Assembly: GCF_036373705.1 (NCBI RefSeq)
Contig: NC_089869.1
Span: 11,605,676 to 11,669,675, forward strand
DNA from: Amia ocellicauda
Lineage: Eukaryota; Chordata; Actinopteri; Amiiformes; Amiidae
Reading direction: 5' to 3'
DNA: 64,000 nucleotides
The notes below the pieces were generated by a model. The model had not been told where the DNA came from. It ran no database searches and was given only the letters and a program-made list of their open reading frames with translations. Below, one piece after another: positions 39,536-50,123 of the stretch. The first letter of the stretch is position 1, and the number at the start of each line of letters is the position of its first letter. Made by a program: the position numbers and the translations under genes.

Positions 39536-40121
39536 CTTCAAGAATTCGAAATAATACAAAAAAACCTCCTTCCCTCAGCCAGGGCATTGAAAATGGGTCA
39601 TGGATGGGTATTCCAGCATGACAATGACCCATAACACACAGCCAAGGCAACAAAGGAGTGGCTCAAGAAGAAGCACATTAAGGTCCTGGAGTGGCCTAGC
39701 CAGTCTCCAGACCTTAGTCCCATAGAACATCTGTGGAGGGAGCTGAAGGTTCGAGTTGCCAAACGTCAGCCTCGAAACCTTAATGACTTGGAGAGGATCT
39801 GCAAAGAGGAGTGGGACAAAATCCCTCCTGAGATGTGTGCAAACCTGGTGGCCAACTACAAGAAACGTCTGACCTCTGCGATTGCCAACAAGGGTTTTGC
39901 CACCAAGTACTAAGTCGAAGGGGTCAAATACTTATTTCCCTCATTAACATGCAAATCAATTGATAACTTTTTTGAAATGCGTTTTTCTTGATTGTTTTGT
40001 TGTTATTCTGTGTCTCACTGTTAAAATACACCTACCATTAAAATTATAGACTGATCATTTCTTTGTCAGTGGGCAAACGTACAAAATCAGCAGGGGATCA
40101 AATACTTTTTCTCCTCACTGT
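39536..40121 (+). mobile_element. 5'-truncated Tc1-like transposon
   Basis: This is the right half of a Tc1/mariner element. The decayed transposase C-terminus includes FQHDNDP (then a stop), [17 protein letters not shown] and ANKGFATKY just before the stop codon. It is followed by the long non-coding right flank and the terminal repeat GATCAAATACTTTTTCTCCTCACTGTA. The left TIR and N-terminal half are absent. It is a different family from the 8.1-kb element. Confidence 0.82.
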
Positions 40122-43100
40122 AAATATATATATATATATAATTGTGTAGGCTATTGAAAGGGTCTTTGCTGCTTGAATGTTTAACTGCTACATACTGTAG
40201 AAATTATTGATGGTATATAATTAGAATTTAAGCACATTCCTCTAAAGGAAACATATTTGTGAGTGTTCCTTAATTAAAAAAACTCATTAACAGCTAGTTT
40301 AAGTCAAATACTTTACTTGCAAAATATTTCAGTGCAGGATAACAAAAATATATTATCTGTGCATTAATCAAATGTATTATCAAAATAGTAACTACAATTA
40401 AAATATAGTATCAGTGACAGTTGGCGATATTTGAAAAATGTCGGTGCATCGTTTTTGTTTCTGTTTTACTTCAACTTTAATTCAACTGGAGACCTGTATA
40501 CAACATATTGGAAAAACTGTGGGTGTGTATAAAAGTGCTCTCTAACCATAACTTGCATGGAACTACTTTTAAAAAGATTTTTTAAATCTGTTTTTCAGGA
40601 GTTTTAATATACAACCTTAGAAGTAATGTGTAGAAATTCTACACAAAAAATGTGTTAATAGTACTAGTATGACACATTTTGTGTTATTTTCTACACAATA
40701 TGTGCAGGTACTGTCTTTCTTCTAACGCATGACAATAAAGTAATTTCAGCCAAAAATACCAAGAAAGTGTAATTTAGTTGTTTTATTTTCTTCTCCCCAA
40801 GATTAATCATGTTATCCGTCATCTCTCTCTCTTTCTGTGGTTGTTTGCCTTTGTTGATTAAACTGATGTTGAAGGAATGTTGACAATTCGACATCGATTC
40901 CATTTGCAAATCCAACCAATTTTCAATGTATATTCAACGTTGAAATATGATGTTGAAACAACGTTGTTTCTAATGTATTTTGTCTGCTGGGTTAACAATT
41001 GTTAATGTTCCAATTTAATTGACAGTAGTTTAACACTTATCTCTTTAAAAGTTCAATCATTTAACTTCATTATTTCATTTCCTCAATTGCTTTAGAAAAA
41101 TATCCGCTTTATAACATTACACAAATACCAATCCAGAACACAATGCAACATTGATTTTTCAAACTAAAAGACATGTATTTACAGCAGTCGGCAGAATTTA
41201 CAGAGAAGTGCAGCGACTCTCACTGTCCCCCCTGTTGAACTTTGAACTCTTGCAGCAGCTTCCCCAGATGTTGACCATCATGGAGTTTGACAGTGAAAGA
41301 AGCTGTTCACGTTATTACCCCATTATTTTGGAAAAAAGACTGATCTGTGTGAAAATATGTATCAGGGTTTTATAGTTTTTATGCAGATTCTCTTCATCAT
41401 TTTGAAAGCAGTTTCACTGTTGTTGAAGATGTAAGATCACTGTTAGTATATGACCAGGTCACAGCTATGCAGGCTTGTGATACAGTTATCAAGCTACGCT
41501 TTGCCAGAGGTGGGTTTCTGTCTGGTATTACAGGGGAATTACATTGTTTTTTGTTGTTGCGTATTTCTCTGTGTTGCCATAACTGTTTAAGTTAAGACTG
41601 ACCTGCAACATGAATAAATCAATAAATAAATAATAATGGGCATAAACAGCTTTGACAACACAGAGAAGCATGCAACACAATACAGATCATTCAGTGGCAC
41701 TTTATGAGAGCGTACAGTTTCACAGGAGGTGATGAGCATTAATAATTAGAACTACAAAATGAAGACTTGCTGAATGTTAATAACAGTCCAGATTGGAGCT
41801 AATCCCACCACCCGTGTGTGTGCTCGTATTTGAGTTAAATGTGTTGATTCTTGTATCAGACAGGTAATTCAGCTGTAACATCAGGTTTAAGGACACATCA
41901 ACTGTAACACATCCATTGTAAACTGTTTTATAGTCTACAGCTATATACACATAATATTTCAACATTAGTTTTAAAATAATTTCTCCACTTTAATTGTATG
42001 CTGAATAAACCTTCAAAATTGTAACACTTATAAATGTGTTACAGTCCTTAACCGTTTATTTACATTAACATTCAAGTAAAAAAAAAAATGGTTTTCAACA
42101 TTAATTATCATCGTTTACGGATAGTGTAATATGTTTTTACAGTTGTGAACACTGATTATACGGTAGTTTGTCATTAAAGAATGAGAAACGTATTTCAACC
42201 TTCATTATTACAGTTAATTCACATTGAAAACTACGGACATGTGTCCAGTGTAGCCTGTCTGTTCAGATAGTGTCTGAGCGGCAGGATGCTCAGGCGCAAT
42301 TGAGCGCACAGTTTGCACACTTGTGTCCACGTTGTCACAGCGCTGCCAGGCCGCTGCTTTGTCACCGACCATCCTGCGACCTTGCACAGCGTCCTATACA
42401 GCCCACAGCACGAAAAGCATCTCAAACACAAGATCTGGACACACAGAAAAGTGTTCCCTCCAACATGTTTCCCTCATGTGGAAGGAGATGGGGGTTTAAA
42501 TGACATGCTCTTTAGCATGTAGCAACAGCAAATGCACAGCCACACAATGTGCTCGCAGTCTGAGCCTTCAGCCCATGACTCAGTTCAGATTGAGAAAATC
42601 CCATTGCGCATGCGTTTGGACCTCTATCTGCTTCTGTTTCAAATGCTGAACAAAGAGACACAGATTTAGTTTGCAAGTCTCCCAACTGCTATATGTTTGC
42701 ATTACATATATAATTGTATATCGGAATGCAAAACACACAGCCGGTGTCGTCTCATTGCTTTCATGGAAACACGCTGCGGTTCACTTCATATGGTTTCATG
42801 CCTAATTCGGATTAGTCCCTACGCGTCGCGCTCAGTTTCACAGCGCATTGACAGCTGATGAGCGCAGCGCTGTCACTGCAGTCAGACACTGTGTTCACAC
42901 TGCAGACTCGACCAATACAGTCACTGAAGACAAGTGTGCGCTGCTTCACTAGCACTCACTCGCCTCTGCGTTTTTCTGTGCACATGTGAGCGACATTCAC
43001 CAGTGCATGTGCGCACATATGGCTGATAGACGTGACAGAGAGTGAAATGAATACAGTCCAGTCGTCTGAGCTATACTGTCGGTGCCGGTATTTTATTTTG

Positions 43101-43334
43101 CGTGGCTTGAGATGCGTCACTCATGACGCGTTTCTCCGCCCAGGGCCGCTGCGCTCATATTGACAGACAGGCCGCATTGAACACTTTAAAACACGGGTGC
43201 AAGTTTACACCGGCCCAGCAGCGTCACATATTAGTTGAGGCGGCCCTGGGCCAGATGCGTCCTTTCCCCGAGACAGCGGAGGAGATCCGCGAGCGAACTG
43301 TGCCCCACACGTCACCATGGCGACGTGAACGCTA
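40122..43334. other. Anonymous DNA upstream of the kinase gene
   Basis: AT-rich to about 42.2 kb, becoming GC- and CpG-richer toward the kinase. Palindromic words around 40,630-40,700 (TGTGTAGAAATTCTACACA; AACACAAAATGTGT-type) and TTCAACGTTGAA / AACAACGTTGTT words at 40,925-40,980 suggest old MITE sequence. A 74-codon open frame at 41,151 and a pair at 42,231-42,522 lack recognisable motifs and are not called. Confidence 0.4.
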
Positions 43335-43366
43335 TGACGTCACACTGGGTCCCGATACATAAATAG
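43335..43366 (+). promoter_or_regulatory. CRE plus TATA-like promoter of the kinase gene
   Basis: A perfect palindromic cAMP-response element TGACGTCA (43,335-43,342) lies 15 bp upstream of a TATA-like ACATAAATAG (43,357-43,366). The start codon is about 105 bp further on. Spacing and orientation fit a compact CREB/CREM-type promoter. Further GACGT/ACGTCA half-sites lie just upstream (CACACGTCACCATGGCGACGTG). Confidence 0.5.
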
Positions 43367-43471
43367 CGCTGCTTGAGCCGAAGCATTCAGATCCTGAGCT
43401 CACCTGACAGAGTTGACGACCCACGACACGCCTTAGCGACCCGCCTGTTCTTGGACCATCTACCAGAGAAA

Positions 43472-44824
43472 ATGTTTTTTCAGGGGAGAATCCTGCCGCT
43501 AGTTTTTCCAGCAGCGCTGGTGCTTATGGGCTGGTATTGGTATAAGTCGCGCAAGAACAAGCCCGACCCCAGTACCGACACGGAGGAATGTGCTGGAGAG
43601 CAGCTGCAAAAAACACACAGCCCAGCGGCGGAGGAGGAGTTTGAATATCTGGAAGAAAATGAACATCAGGAGGTCGAGTTTGAACATCTGCAGAAGGAGC
43701 AGAATGAACACCTGGAGATGCAGGAGTTTGAGCAGCTGGAGAAGGAGATTGAAGACCTGGAGGAGTTTGAAGATCTGGAGAAGCGTCTCGAAGATGGTCT
43801 AGACCTCGATCTCCCACAGCCAGATGTGACGGGGCAATTTCATTGTTGTCTGGCGGAATTCAAATGTGTCGCTGTTCTAGGGCGCGGCGCATTTGGAAAG
43901 GTGCTGCTTGCCGAGTCGAGAAGAACGACCCAAAGATTTGCCCTCAAGGCCATTCAAAAAAGAGGGGCTGTTGACAGTCAAGATGTTGCAAGCCTCATGT
44001 GTGAGAGGAGCGTCTTGCAGACTGTGAGCAGCGTGCACCACCCTTTCTTGGTGAACTTCTACGGCTCCTTCCAGACTGAGGAGCACTTGGTCTTCATCAT
44101 GGAGTACGTCGCAGGGGGAGACCTCACGCTGGACGGAGAAGCGATCTCAGAGCCCCGGGCTGTATTCAGTGCTGCTTGTGTGGTGTTGGGGGTGGATTTC
44201 CTTCACAGGCACAATATCGCACACAGGGATCTGAAGCTGCCCAACCTGCTGATGGACAGACGAGGCTTCGTGAAGATTGCAGACTTTGGTCTGTGCAAGG
44301 AAAATATGGGTGCAAGTGACCGGACAAGTTCATTATGCGGGACTCCTGACTTCCTTGCTCCAGAAGTCCTGTCGGAGGAGTCCTACACCCGTGCAGTTGA
44401 TTGGTGGGCACTGGGGGTCCTGCTCTTTGAGATGATGGTGGGCGATTGTCCTTTTACCGGAGTCAATGAGCGGGATCTGTACGAGAGTATCATGAATGAT
44501 CCAGTGCCATTCCCCCAGCACCTGTCAAACGAAGCAGTCTCCGTTATGACAAGGCTGATGAGCAAGAATCCTGCTTGGCGGCTCGGGGCCGGAGAGCGAG
44601 GCGCCCAAGAAGTGATGCAGCACGCCTTCTTCAGGAGCGTGGACTGGCCTGGGCTGGAGGCACAGAGGGTAACGCCTCCATTTGTGCCCACCGTCAGAGA
44701 GCACAAGGATGTGGGTGATGATTTAACATCTGAAGCCCCAGTCCTCAGTCTTTGCTCCAGGGTCCTCAGCCCGGAGGAGCAGGACTTGTTCCAGGAGTTT
44801 GACTCCGTCGCAGACTGGTATTAA
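43472..44824 (+). CDS. Single-exon PKN-like AGC Ser/Thr kinase with predicted membrane anchor
   Basis: 450 aa, uninterrupted. Residues 8-23 (LPLVFPAALVLMGWYW) form a hydrophobic segment followed by basic YKSRKNK, a likely signal anchor facing the cytosol. Residues 53-112 are a Glu/Leu-rich coiled coil. The kinase domain (about 131-390) has the glycine loop GRGAFG 137-142, the VAIK-type Lys159, αC Glu178, HRDLKLPN from His251, DFG 271-273, activation-loop SSLCGTPDF with Ser287 at the PDK1-site position, and APE 296-298. An AGC tail follows with a turn-motif Ser426 (EAPVLS) and hydrophobic motif FQEFDS 440-445. The closest remembered relatives are PKN kinases (SLMCE, DFGLCKE, SYTRAVDWW, PPFVPT), but the HR1 and C2 domains are absent. 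The ATG at 43,472 has A at -3 (GAGAAAATGT); the frame is open 33 codons further up without an ATG. The lack of introns suggests a retroposed origin. Substrate unknown. Confidence 0.88.
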   Translation: MFFQGRILPLVFPAALVLMGWYWYKSRKNKPDPSTDTEECAGEQLQKTHSPAAEEEFEYLEENEHQEVEFEHLQKEQNEHLEMQEFEQLEKEIEDLEEFEDLEKRLEDGLDLDLPQPDVTGQFHCCLAEFKCVAVLGRGAFGKVLLAESRRTTQRFALKAIQKRGAVDSQDVASLMCERSVLQTVSSVHHPFLVNFYGSFQTEEHLVFIMEYVAGGDLTLDGEAISEPRAVFSAACVVLGVDFLHRHNIAHRDLKLPNLLMDRRGFVKIADFGLCKENMGASDRTSSLCGTPDFLAPEVLSEESYTRAVDWWALGVLLFEMMVGDCPFTGVNERDLYESIMNDPVPFPQHLSNEAVSVMTRLMSKNPAWRLGAGERGAQEVMQHAFFRSVDWPGLEAQRVTPPFVPTVREHKDVGDDLTSEAPVLSLCSRVLSPEEQDLFQEFDSVADWY

Positions 44825-45319
44825 ATGCCACTGGAGAGATGCCAACACTGGAACAAAGAATGACGACGCCACCCCAGACAGCCCCATCCCGACTCCAGGA
44901 CACCGCCTTCTCAGAGGGACCTCGTCTCCGCCAGCACTGGAAGAAATTTTTGGTTGTGGAGGAGTGCACCAATAAGAAAACACATGTGGACCATCAAACA
45001 ATTAGAGAAAGAAATCAAACAAGATAATTGACTGTAAAAAATTGGAAGTTGAATACAGTTAAGGCAACCAGCTACACAGTATAGTCAACTTTTGGGCACA
45101 ATGTTGAACAAACTAGAATTAATGATTGCTTTCATCAAGATTTCTTGCCCAGCAAATGCAATGAGTAATTTCATTTCTAAGTTGAATTAACATGAGATTA
45201 AACATTGCATGGACTTAAAGGTTCATATTACGAGGACTTGAATTCCTGGGTTGTCTTAACAATTTTGTTATCTTCTCACTTCATTGCATTATGGACAGAA
45301 GACTTTCTTGCTCACTTCC

Positions 45320-45325
45320 AATAAA
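45320..45325 (+). terminator. Poly(A) signal for the kinase gene
   Basis: CCAATAAAATG lies about 500 bp after the stop codon and is the first canonical AATAAA downstream of the gene. The 3' UTR between shows no other feature. Confidence 0.5.
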
Positions 45326-45841
45326 ATGTTGATTTAAACAACAAACATTTCATGCACTTGAGTGTCATACAAACATTGGTGGCTTAACAGACACAAAATC
45401 CTATTCAAAAGAGAATACTGTAGCCTGTGCTTTAACCCTTACATGCATGAATTACAAGACATCCGTCTTCCCCCTTCCTTGAAATGACTGCTCTAACAGT
45501 GGACAGGTCAAAACAGCTTTTCCAATGCATTCCTCTCAATCATGTTATGTTAGATGAGTGATTACTTCAAGAAGGGGAAGAAAGGATGTGAAAGGGTGTT
45601 TTCTAAGATAATTAAAAACAGGACTTGAAAAGTGAACACTTGTAAACATTTGGTTTGGGCATCAAAGTGGCTCTAAATAACATTTCTGAAAGTAAAATAC
45701 CTATTTTCTAAAAATAGAAAAATGTACTGAAAGGATATAGGATACAGGCTGAACATCCTATTCCATATATGCACGACAACACCTGTATTGTAGGAAGTCC
45801 ACTACAGTGCTTTCTTTCTTTCATACCCAGAATAAAATGTC

Positions 45842-46062
45842 ATGTTTGTCACACCATACTTTAAATTAAACACGCTGTTTGCACATCCAAGAGGTTCTGT
45901 ATATCCTATTTACAACCCAAAATAAGCTGAAATGTTCTCTGGTACACATAAAACAAACCAAAAACTTGGTCAAACCCAACATCATGTTTGTCAGACCTTA
46001 TTTAAACTGAAATATTTGGTTTGCACATCCAAGTGATTCTGTACAGCCTACATATTTATTTT
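45842..46062. repeat. Two ~80-bp direct repeats, 141 bp apart
   Basis: 45,842-45,923 and 45,983-46,062 both run CATGTTTGTCA(C/G)ACC...TTTGCACATCCAAG(A/T)G(G/A)TTCTGTA(T/C)A..CCTA. Similar CCACTACAGTGCT words also occur at 45,799 and 46,096, so the duplicated unit may be longer. No coding sense. Confidence 0.6.
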
Positions 46063-46400
46063 TTGCTTGCAACAAAAGCTGTACTGCATTATATCCACTA
46101 CAGTGCTCAGAGTTCTTCATATGAAGAGAACTCGATTAACTAAAAATGTTGTCGATCTCATGCATGATGTTGATCACACCTCACTTGATTATATAATTGA
46201 TGAGATATCAAGACTTCTGTGGGTGGAGGTTATCCTCACAGCAAGAGCTTGGTTGTGAGAGACTGCAGCCTAGCAGAGCACTGAGAGCCAAGGTCCTTCA
46301 AGACCAAAAATCACCTCAAAAGCAGATTTCAGTTATTTTTGGGAAATCAATGTTCAGAGTGTAGAGAAGGCCAAACAGCAGAGCAAATGGAGCAGGAAAA

Positions 46401-46550
46401 TCACGGACATCTTAAAACACAACAGCTTCTTTTAACACAACGGCGACACTTGTGACTGTTGGAAATGACTTGGAGGTCTACATCATCCTCGATGGCTGTG
46501 AGGATGCCAATGTTGATGCCGTTGGTGCAGCTCTCCTTGGGCTCAGTGTC
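46401..46550 (-). pseudogene. Exon-like remnant, unclear family
   Basis: An acceptor GTTGTATCCAG precedes a 49-codon frame ending in TGA, with the segment GINIGILTAIEDDVDLQVI. This resembles the short 'GILTV.ED' segment I recall from uncharacterised fish proteins with a retroelement-like domain. No partner exon is assigned. It may be the last exon of a decayed gene or chance. Confidence 0.25.
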
Positions 46551-48290
46551 CTGGATACAACAGAGAAAAACAGAGAGTTGAATTTGTGGTGAATATCAAA
46601 ATCAATCATGTACTACAATCAATTCATGTACTGAAATGGTATTGATTGGAGATATACGTATTCATTAATAGCATGGCGTAAAAAAAAAAAAAAAAAAGTT
46701 ATCGTTCCCACTTGGGTCCACACACACAATTATCGATGTGGAGATCTACAAAAGTGGAGGACAATACACGTTTGCATTCAAATAGCTCACTGACAGCAGT
46801 TTTAAACAATATTGTGTAGAATATACTACTAAAGTGCCCTGGAAAAAAGACAGCAATAACCTTTTCACACAGCTAATCCAAACCAAAGTGTGCTAGCCTG
46901 GCCACAAATTGTCTCTGGTTTGATGGAAATATGCTGGGAAGGATGATTTAATCTGAGCCAGCCTGGTACAGGTTAGCTGGTACACCCATCTGTGTGCCTT
47001 TTGTATTTGTATTAACTGTGCCTACACATAATACCCTTTCCTCATTCAGTGCCCAGCATCCCATGCTCTTAAATGCCATCCAATATGTCCAACAACCTCT
47101 CTCTCATTAAAAGTGTTTTAAACTTGCATAGCCCACAATACAAATGTTGAGTTTTCTTGACTTACTGCCCTTGCATGTAATCGTGTAAGGTGAGATTTTA
47201 AAGTACCTGAAGTCCTGAAGGAGCAGATGCAATCTGGGTAGAGGCAGGGGTCATTTATTTTCTGTTGTCCCTGGTATTCTGTAGCACCTCTTGATTAGGC
47301 TTTTAAAATGTGCACAGGTTGCACTGCATTTTGGGATGGCGCTTGGAGGTCCTGCAAAAAATGAAGTTACATTTAAATATGTCATTTCTTCATAACAAGT
47401 CACAAAGAGAAAAGTAAGCAATTGTGCAAATCACAATACATATATTGACATGCAAAAGACAATTTCTATCACACAGCTTTAATACTCAAGTTTTGAGTAT
47501 TCAGTTACTTTAACAAAAACTTTGAAGCCTTATCACTTAGGAGCCTTCAATAAATAAGGAATAAAAGGATATGCTCATATATTGTTTTTGTTGACCCGTC
47601 ATAAAGCTTAGTATTTGTTTATGAATAAACAATGGGTATATTTCAAATATGTGATATCAAAATTTCAAACAACATCTTCAGTTACATAGATTTACAATAG
47701 GTGGCCAAGTTGAATCCATCAATGACAAATTCACTAATACTTTAAATACAAAATATCTGTAATAACAGTCAACAGGTTATCAAGCCCTATACTTTTAACA
47801 TGTAGTCTGGGGCAAATGTTGTAACTTTGTAAAAATCATATGCACCATCGCATGTGGACATAGGCTGCAGATATACTCAGACATGTGTAGCGATCGTTGC
47901 AACAGCTGCCTCGAAATGCAAACAACTGTGCAACGCTGCTCCCTTCACTTACCTGTCTAACCAGCAAGCTACTTAGCATTAACAGTAAACTGCACAATTA
48001 AAACTGTATAAGTTTAGGGATAGAGTAGAGAAACTTGCCAAGACAAGATCGCTAACTACTTAACTTAACAGTAGATCAGTTTCTCAATTATTCTATTAGC
48101 TGCACTGTTACAAGCCAAAGCATCTACTTAAACAACACACTTTTCATGGCCGTTTCATTTGAACGTCTACATTTGAACCATTACTAGGGAATATAACTTG
48201 CATTCAAAAGTTCTGATGCAAAACACGTTTTAAACATGTTCTGCAGATGCACATGCGATACTACATTACAAGGACATAACATTTAATTTT
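46551..48290. other. Anonymous DNA
   Basis: AT-rich, with an A17 run at 46,681-46,697. No RT, integrase or other retroelement core was found here, although the gag/protease fragment next to it would predict one on the minus strand at lower coordinates. Confidence 0.4.
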
Positions 48291-48665
48291 TCATCTAACG
48301 TGATTACATGATAATGTTATTGAACTCCTGACGCATTTGTCATCAAGAGGCTGTGGGGGATATAAGAGTTCCATTACATTCATGCCTACGAGTCCAGGGA
48401 CTGGGAAGCAAACATCTTTTACTACAAGAACCCCCACTTTCATCGGTCTTACCCCAGCCACTTCAAGCTCCATTTCCACGTAGCCCAGGTGGGGGATGTC
48501 AAGTCCATTTGCTGCCCACAATGTCAGCCAAGCAAAAGAATCCTTCAGCTGGCGTCCTTGTTGTCCAAAATGTTGCTCAAACTCACTCCTACAAATCATC
48601 GTGACCTGGGAACCTGTATCAAGGAGATGGGACACACCCACCCCATCCATAGAAAGCTCAATCAT
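48291..48665 (-). pseudogene. Retrotransposon aspartic protease (Ty3/gypsy type), fragment
   Basis: The minus-strand frame carries the retropepsin active-site motif HLLDTGSQVTMI followed about 70 residues later by GMNVMELL, matching the C-terminal hydrophobic-Gly-x-Asn/Asp segment of LTR-retrotransposon proteases. It lies downstream of the gag-like frame, the expected order. No reverse transcriptase follows, so the element is a fragment. Confidence 0.7.
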
Positions 48666-48769
48666 GGGTCACTGTCTTACTAAATTAGCTGGAAAAGAGA
48701 CTTTAGAGGGATCTAATGCAAGACTTCCCAACGTCTGATCCACAACAGCAGGACGCACTAGTTAAAAGC

Positions 48770-49400
48770 TGGCTGGGATGATTGTTGTCGGCAATAGCGA
48801 GCAATATGACCCAACTTCTTAAATACATGACAAATTGTAAGTCGCCCTGGATAAGGTGTCCACCAAGAAATAATAATAATAATAATAATAATGATAATAA
48901 TGACAAATGGGGCATCCAGTAGCATCATAACCTGCTTGTCTAGGGGTTGGAGAGGTGTAAGCAGGAGGTAAAGAGGAACTCCCAGAGCACCTGCCAACTC
49001 CTAATTGTTGAATTTCAGCTCTAATCCCCTGTAGTAAAATTTGGGACAGACCACCGACCTTGTCCTCCAATTCCTTCGCTAACTCAGTCCTCAGCTCTCG
49101 CGAAACAGTTTGCAGATCCTCGTCCCACGGTCTGCTTCTAGTTGCCACATCAGTAGAGGCACAGCTAAATTCAGATCCCTCCTCCAGTTCAGGCCTCATC
49201 ACAGCCTCCTTCTTTACTTCAGTAAAATTACGGTCATCGTTGAGGGTAACATGAGCCAACAGCTCTCCCTGCAAGCTCACCTCTCGCAGTCCTGCTAAAA
49301 ACTGGTCCCGCAGGAGCCGATCCTCATTGCGCATAGTCTTTGCATCTCGGCCATCATCTGCTCGCAACACTCTTGCAGACGCAGGGCGAACCTTCAGACA
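48770..49400 (-). pseudogene. Retrotransposon Gag-like fragment with interrupted zinc knuckle
   Basis: A minus-strand frame of about 150 codons has Gag-like features: RNEDRLLRDQFLAGL and a charged segment, then CPICH, the first half of a CCHC zinc knuckle. The second half (GHIARYC, in another frame) lies beyond a 64-bp retroposon tail at 48,836-48,899, which breaks the frame. With the protease frame next door this is a Ty3/gypsy-type gag/pro piece. It is inactive as seen. Confidence 0.65.
48836..48899 (+). mobile_element. 64-bp SINE/L2 tail insertion with 9-bp target duplication
   Basis: TGTAAGTCGCCCTGGATAAG...CCAAGAA(AAT)n is flanked on both sides by ATGACAAAT (48,827-48,835 and 48,900-48,908). 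It is an extremely 5'-truncated retroposon, essentially only the tail recognised by an L2-type RT, and it interrupts the Gag-like frame at the zinc knuckle. Confidence 0.85.
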
Positions 49401-50092
49401 CTCTCTTCAGCCTTCTGTCTGCAGTTGAAAAACAGAGAGCGAACAACAGAGGCAGGGGAACGATTTCCATTAAGCTCTTTTAAAAGTACAGAAACTTCTT
49501 TGGCACTACTGCTCTGGGAGAATAACAATCTCCCTCTTAGCCTCCCCTTCTAGAAAGCCCAACCCCCAATCAAGCTGTGCACTTGATACATTCGAAACAT
49601 ACATTTTAACTTCTCTTCCTACTCTTGTACTGTTATTTCATCATTACCAGTACACTTTACCCACAAGGGTCCCATCCAGGGAGGAAGCATTAATGTGGAA
49701 TTCATTTGTCCTTCAGAACCTCCCACTGGCTAAATTTGAAAGAAAATGCAACACCAAACCCAATCCTAGCTGACTACGCCAAGTTGTAACCCCTCAACCC
49801 GAAGGTCAGGGCTATAGAAATTCAGTTATCTATGTGTGTTCCACAAACACACACAATCTCTTGATCAGGTTGGTGTTCACAATTTCCTCACAATAACACC
49901 CAAGACAGACAATTAAAGAAACCTTCTGTAATTGTTAAAAATCACAATCATACAAAAGGTGGAGGGCATAACACAAAATAAACTCATATACCACTCCAAT
50001 ATCACACATAAACCAAACGCAACAGAACGACTAACTTAGAATAACCAAGTAAAACCCTATGAACAAGAAATGGTCGTTAATAAATACACCTA

Positions 50093-50123
<31 letters not shown>

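Noticed and set aside
42231..42522. Overlapping open frames on both strands near 42.3 kb
   Set aside because: GC-rich sequence with no protein-family motif and no convincing exon borders.
43373..43471. Earlier start for the kinase, 33 codons upstream
   Set aside because: The codon at 43,373 is TTG and lies next to the TATA-like box; the first ATG with good context is at 43,472.
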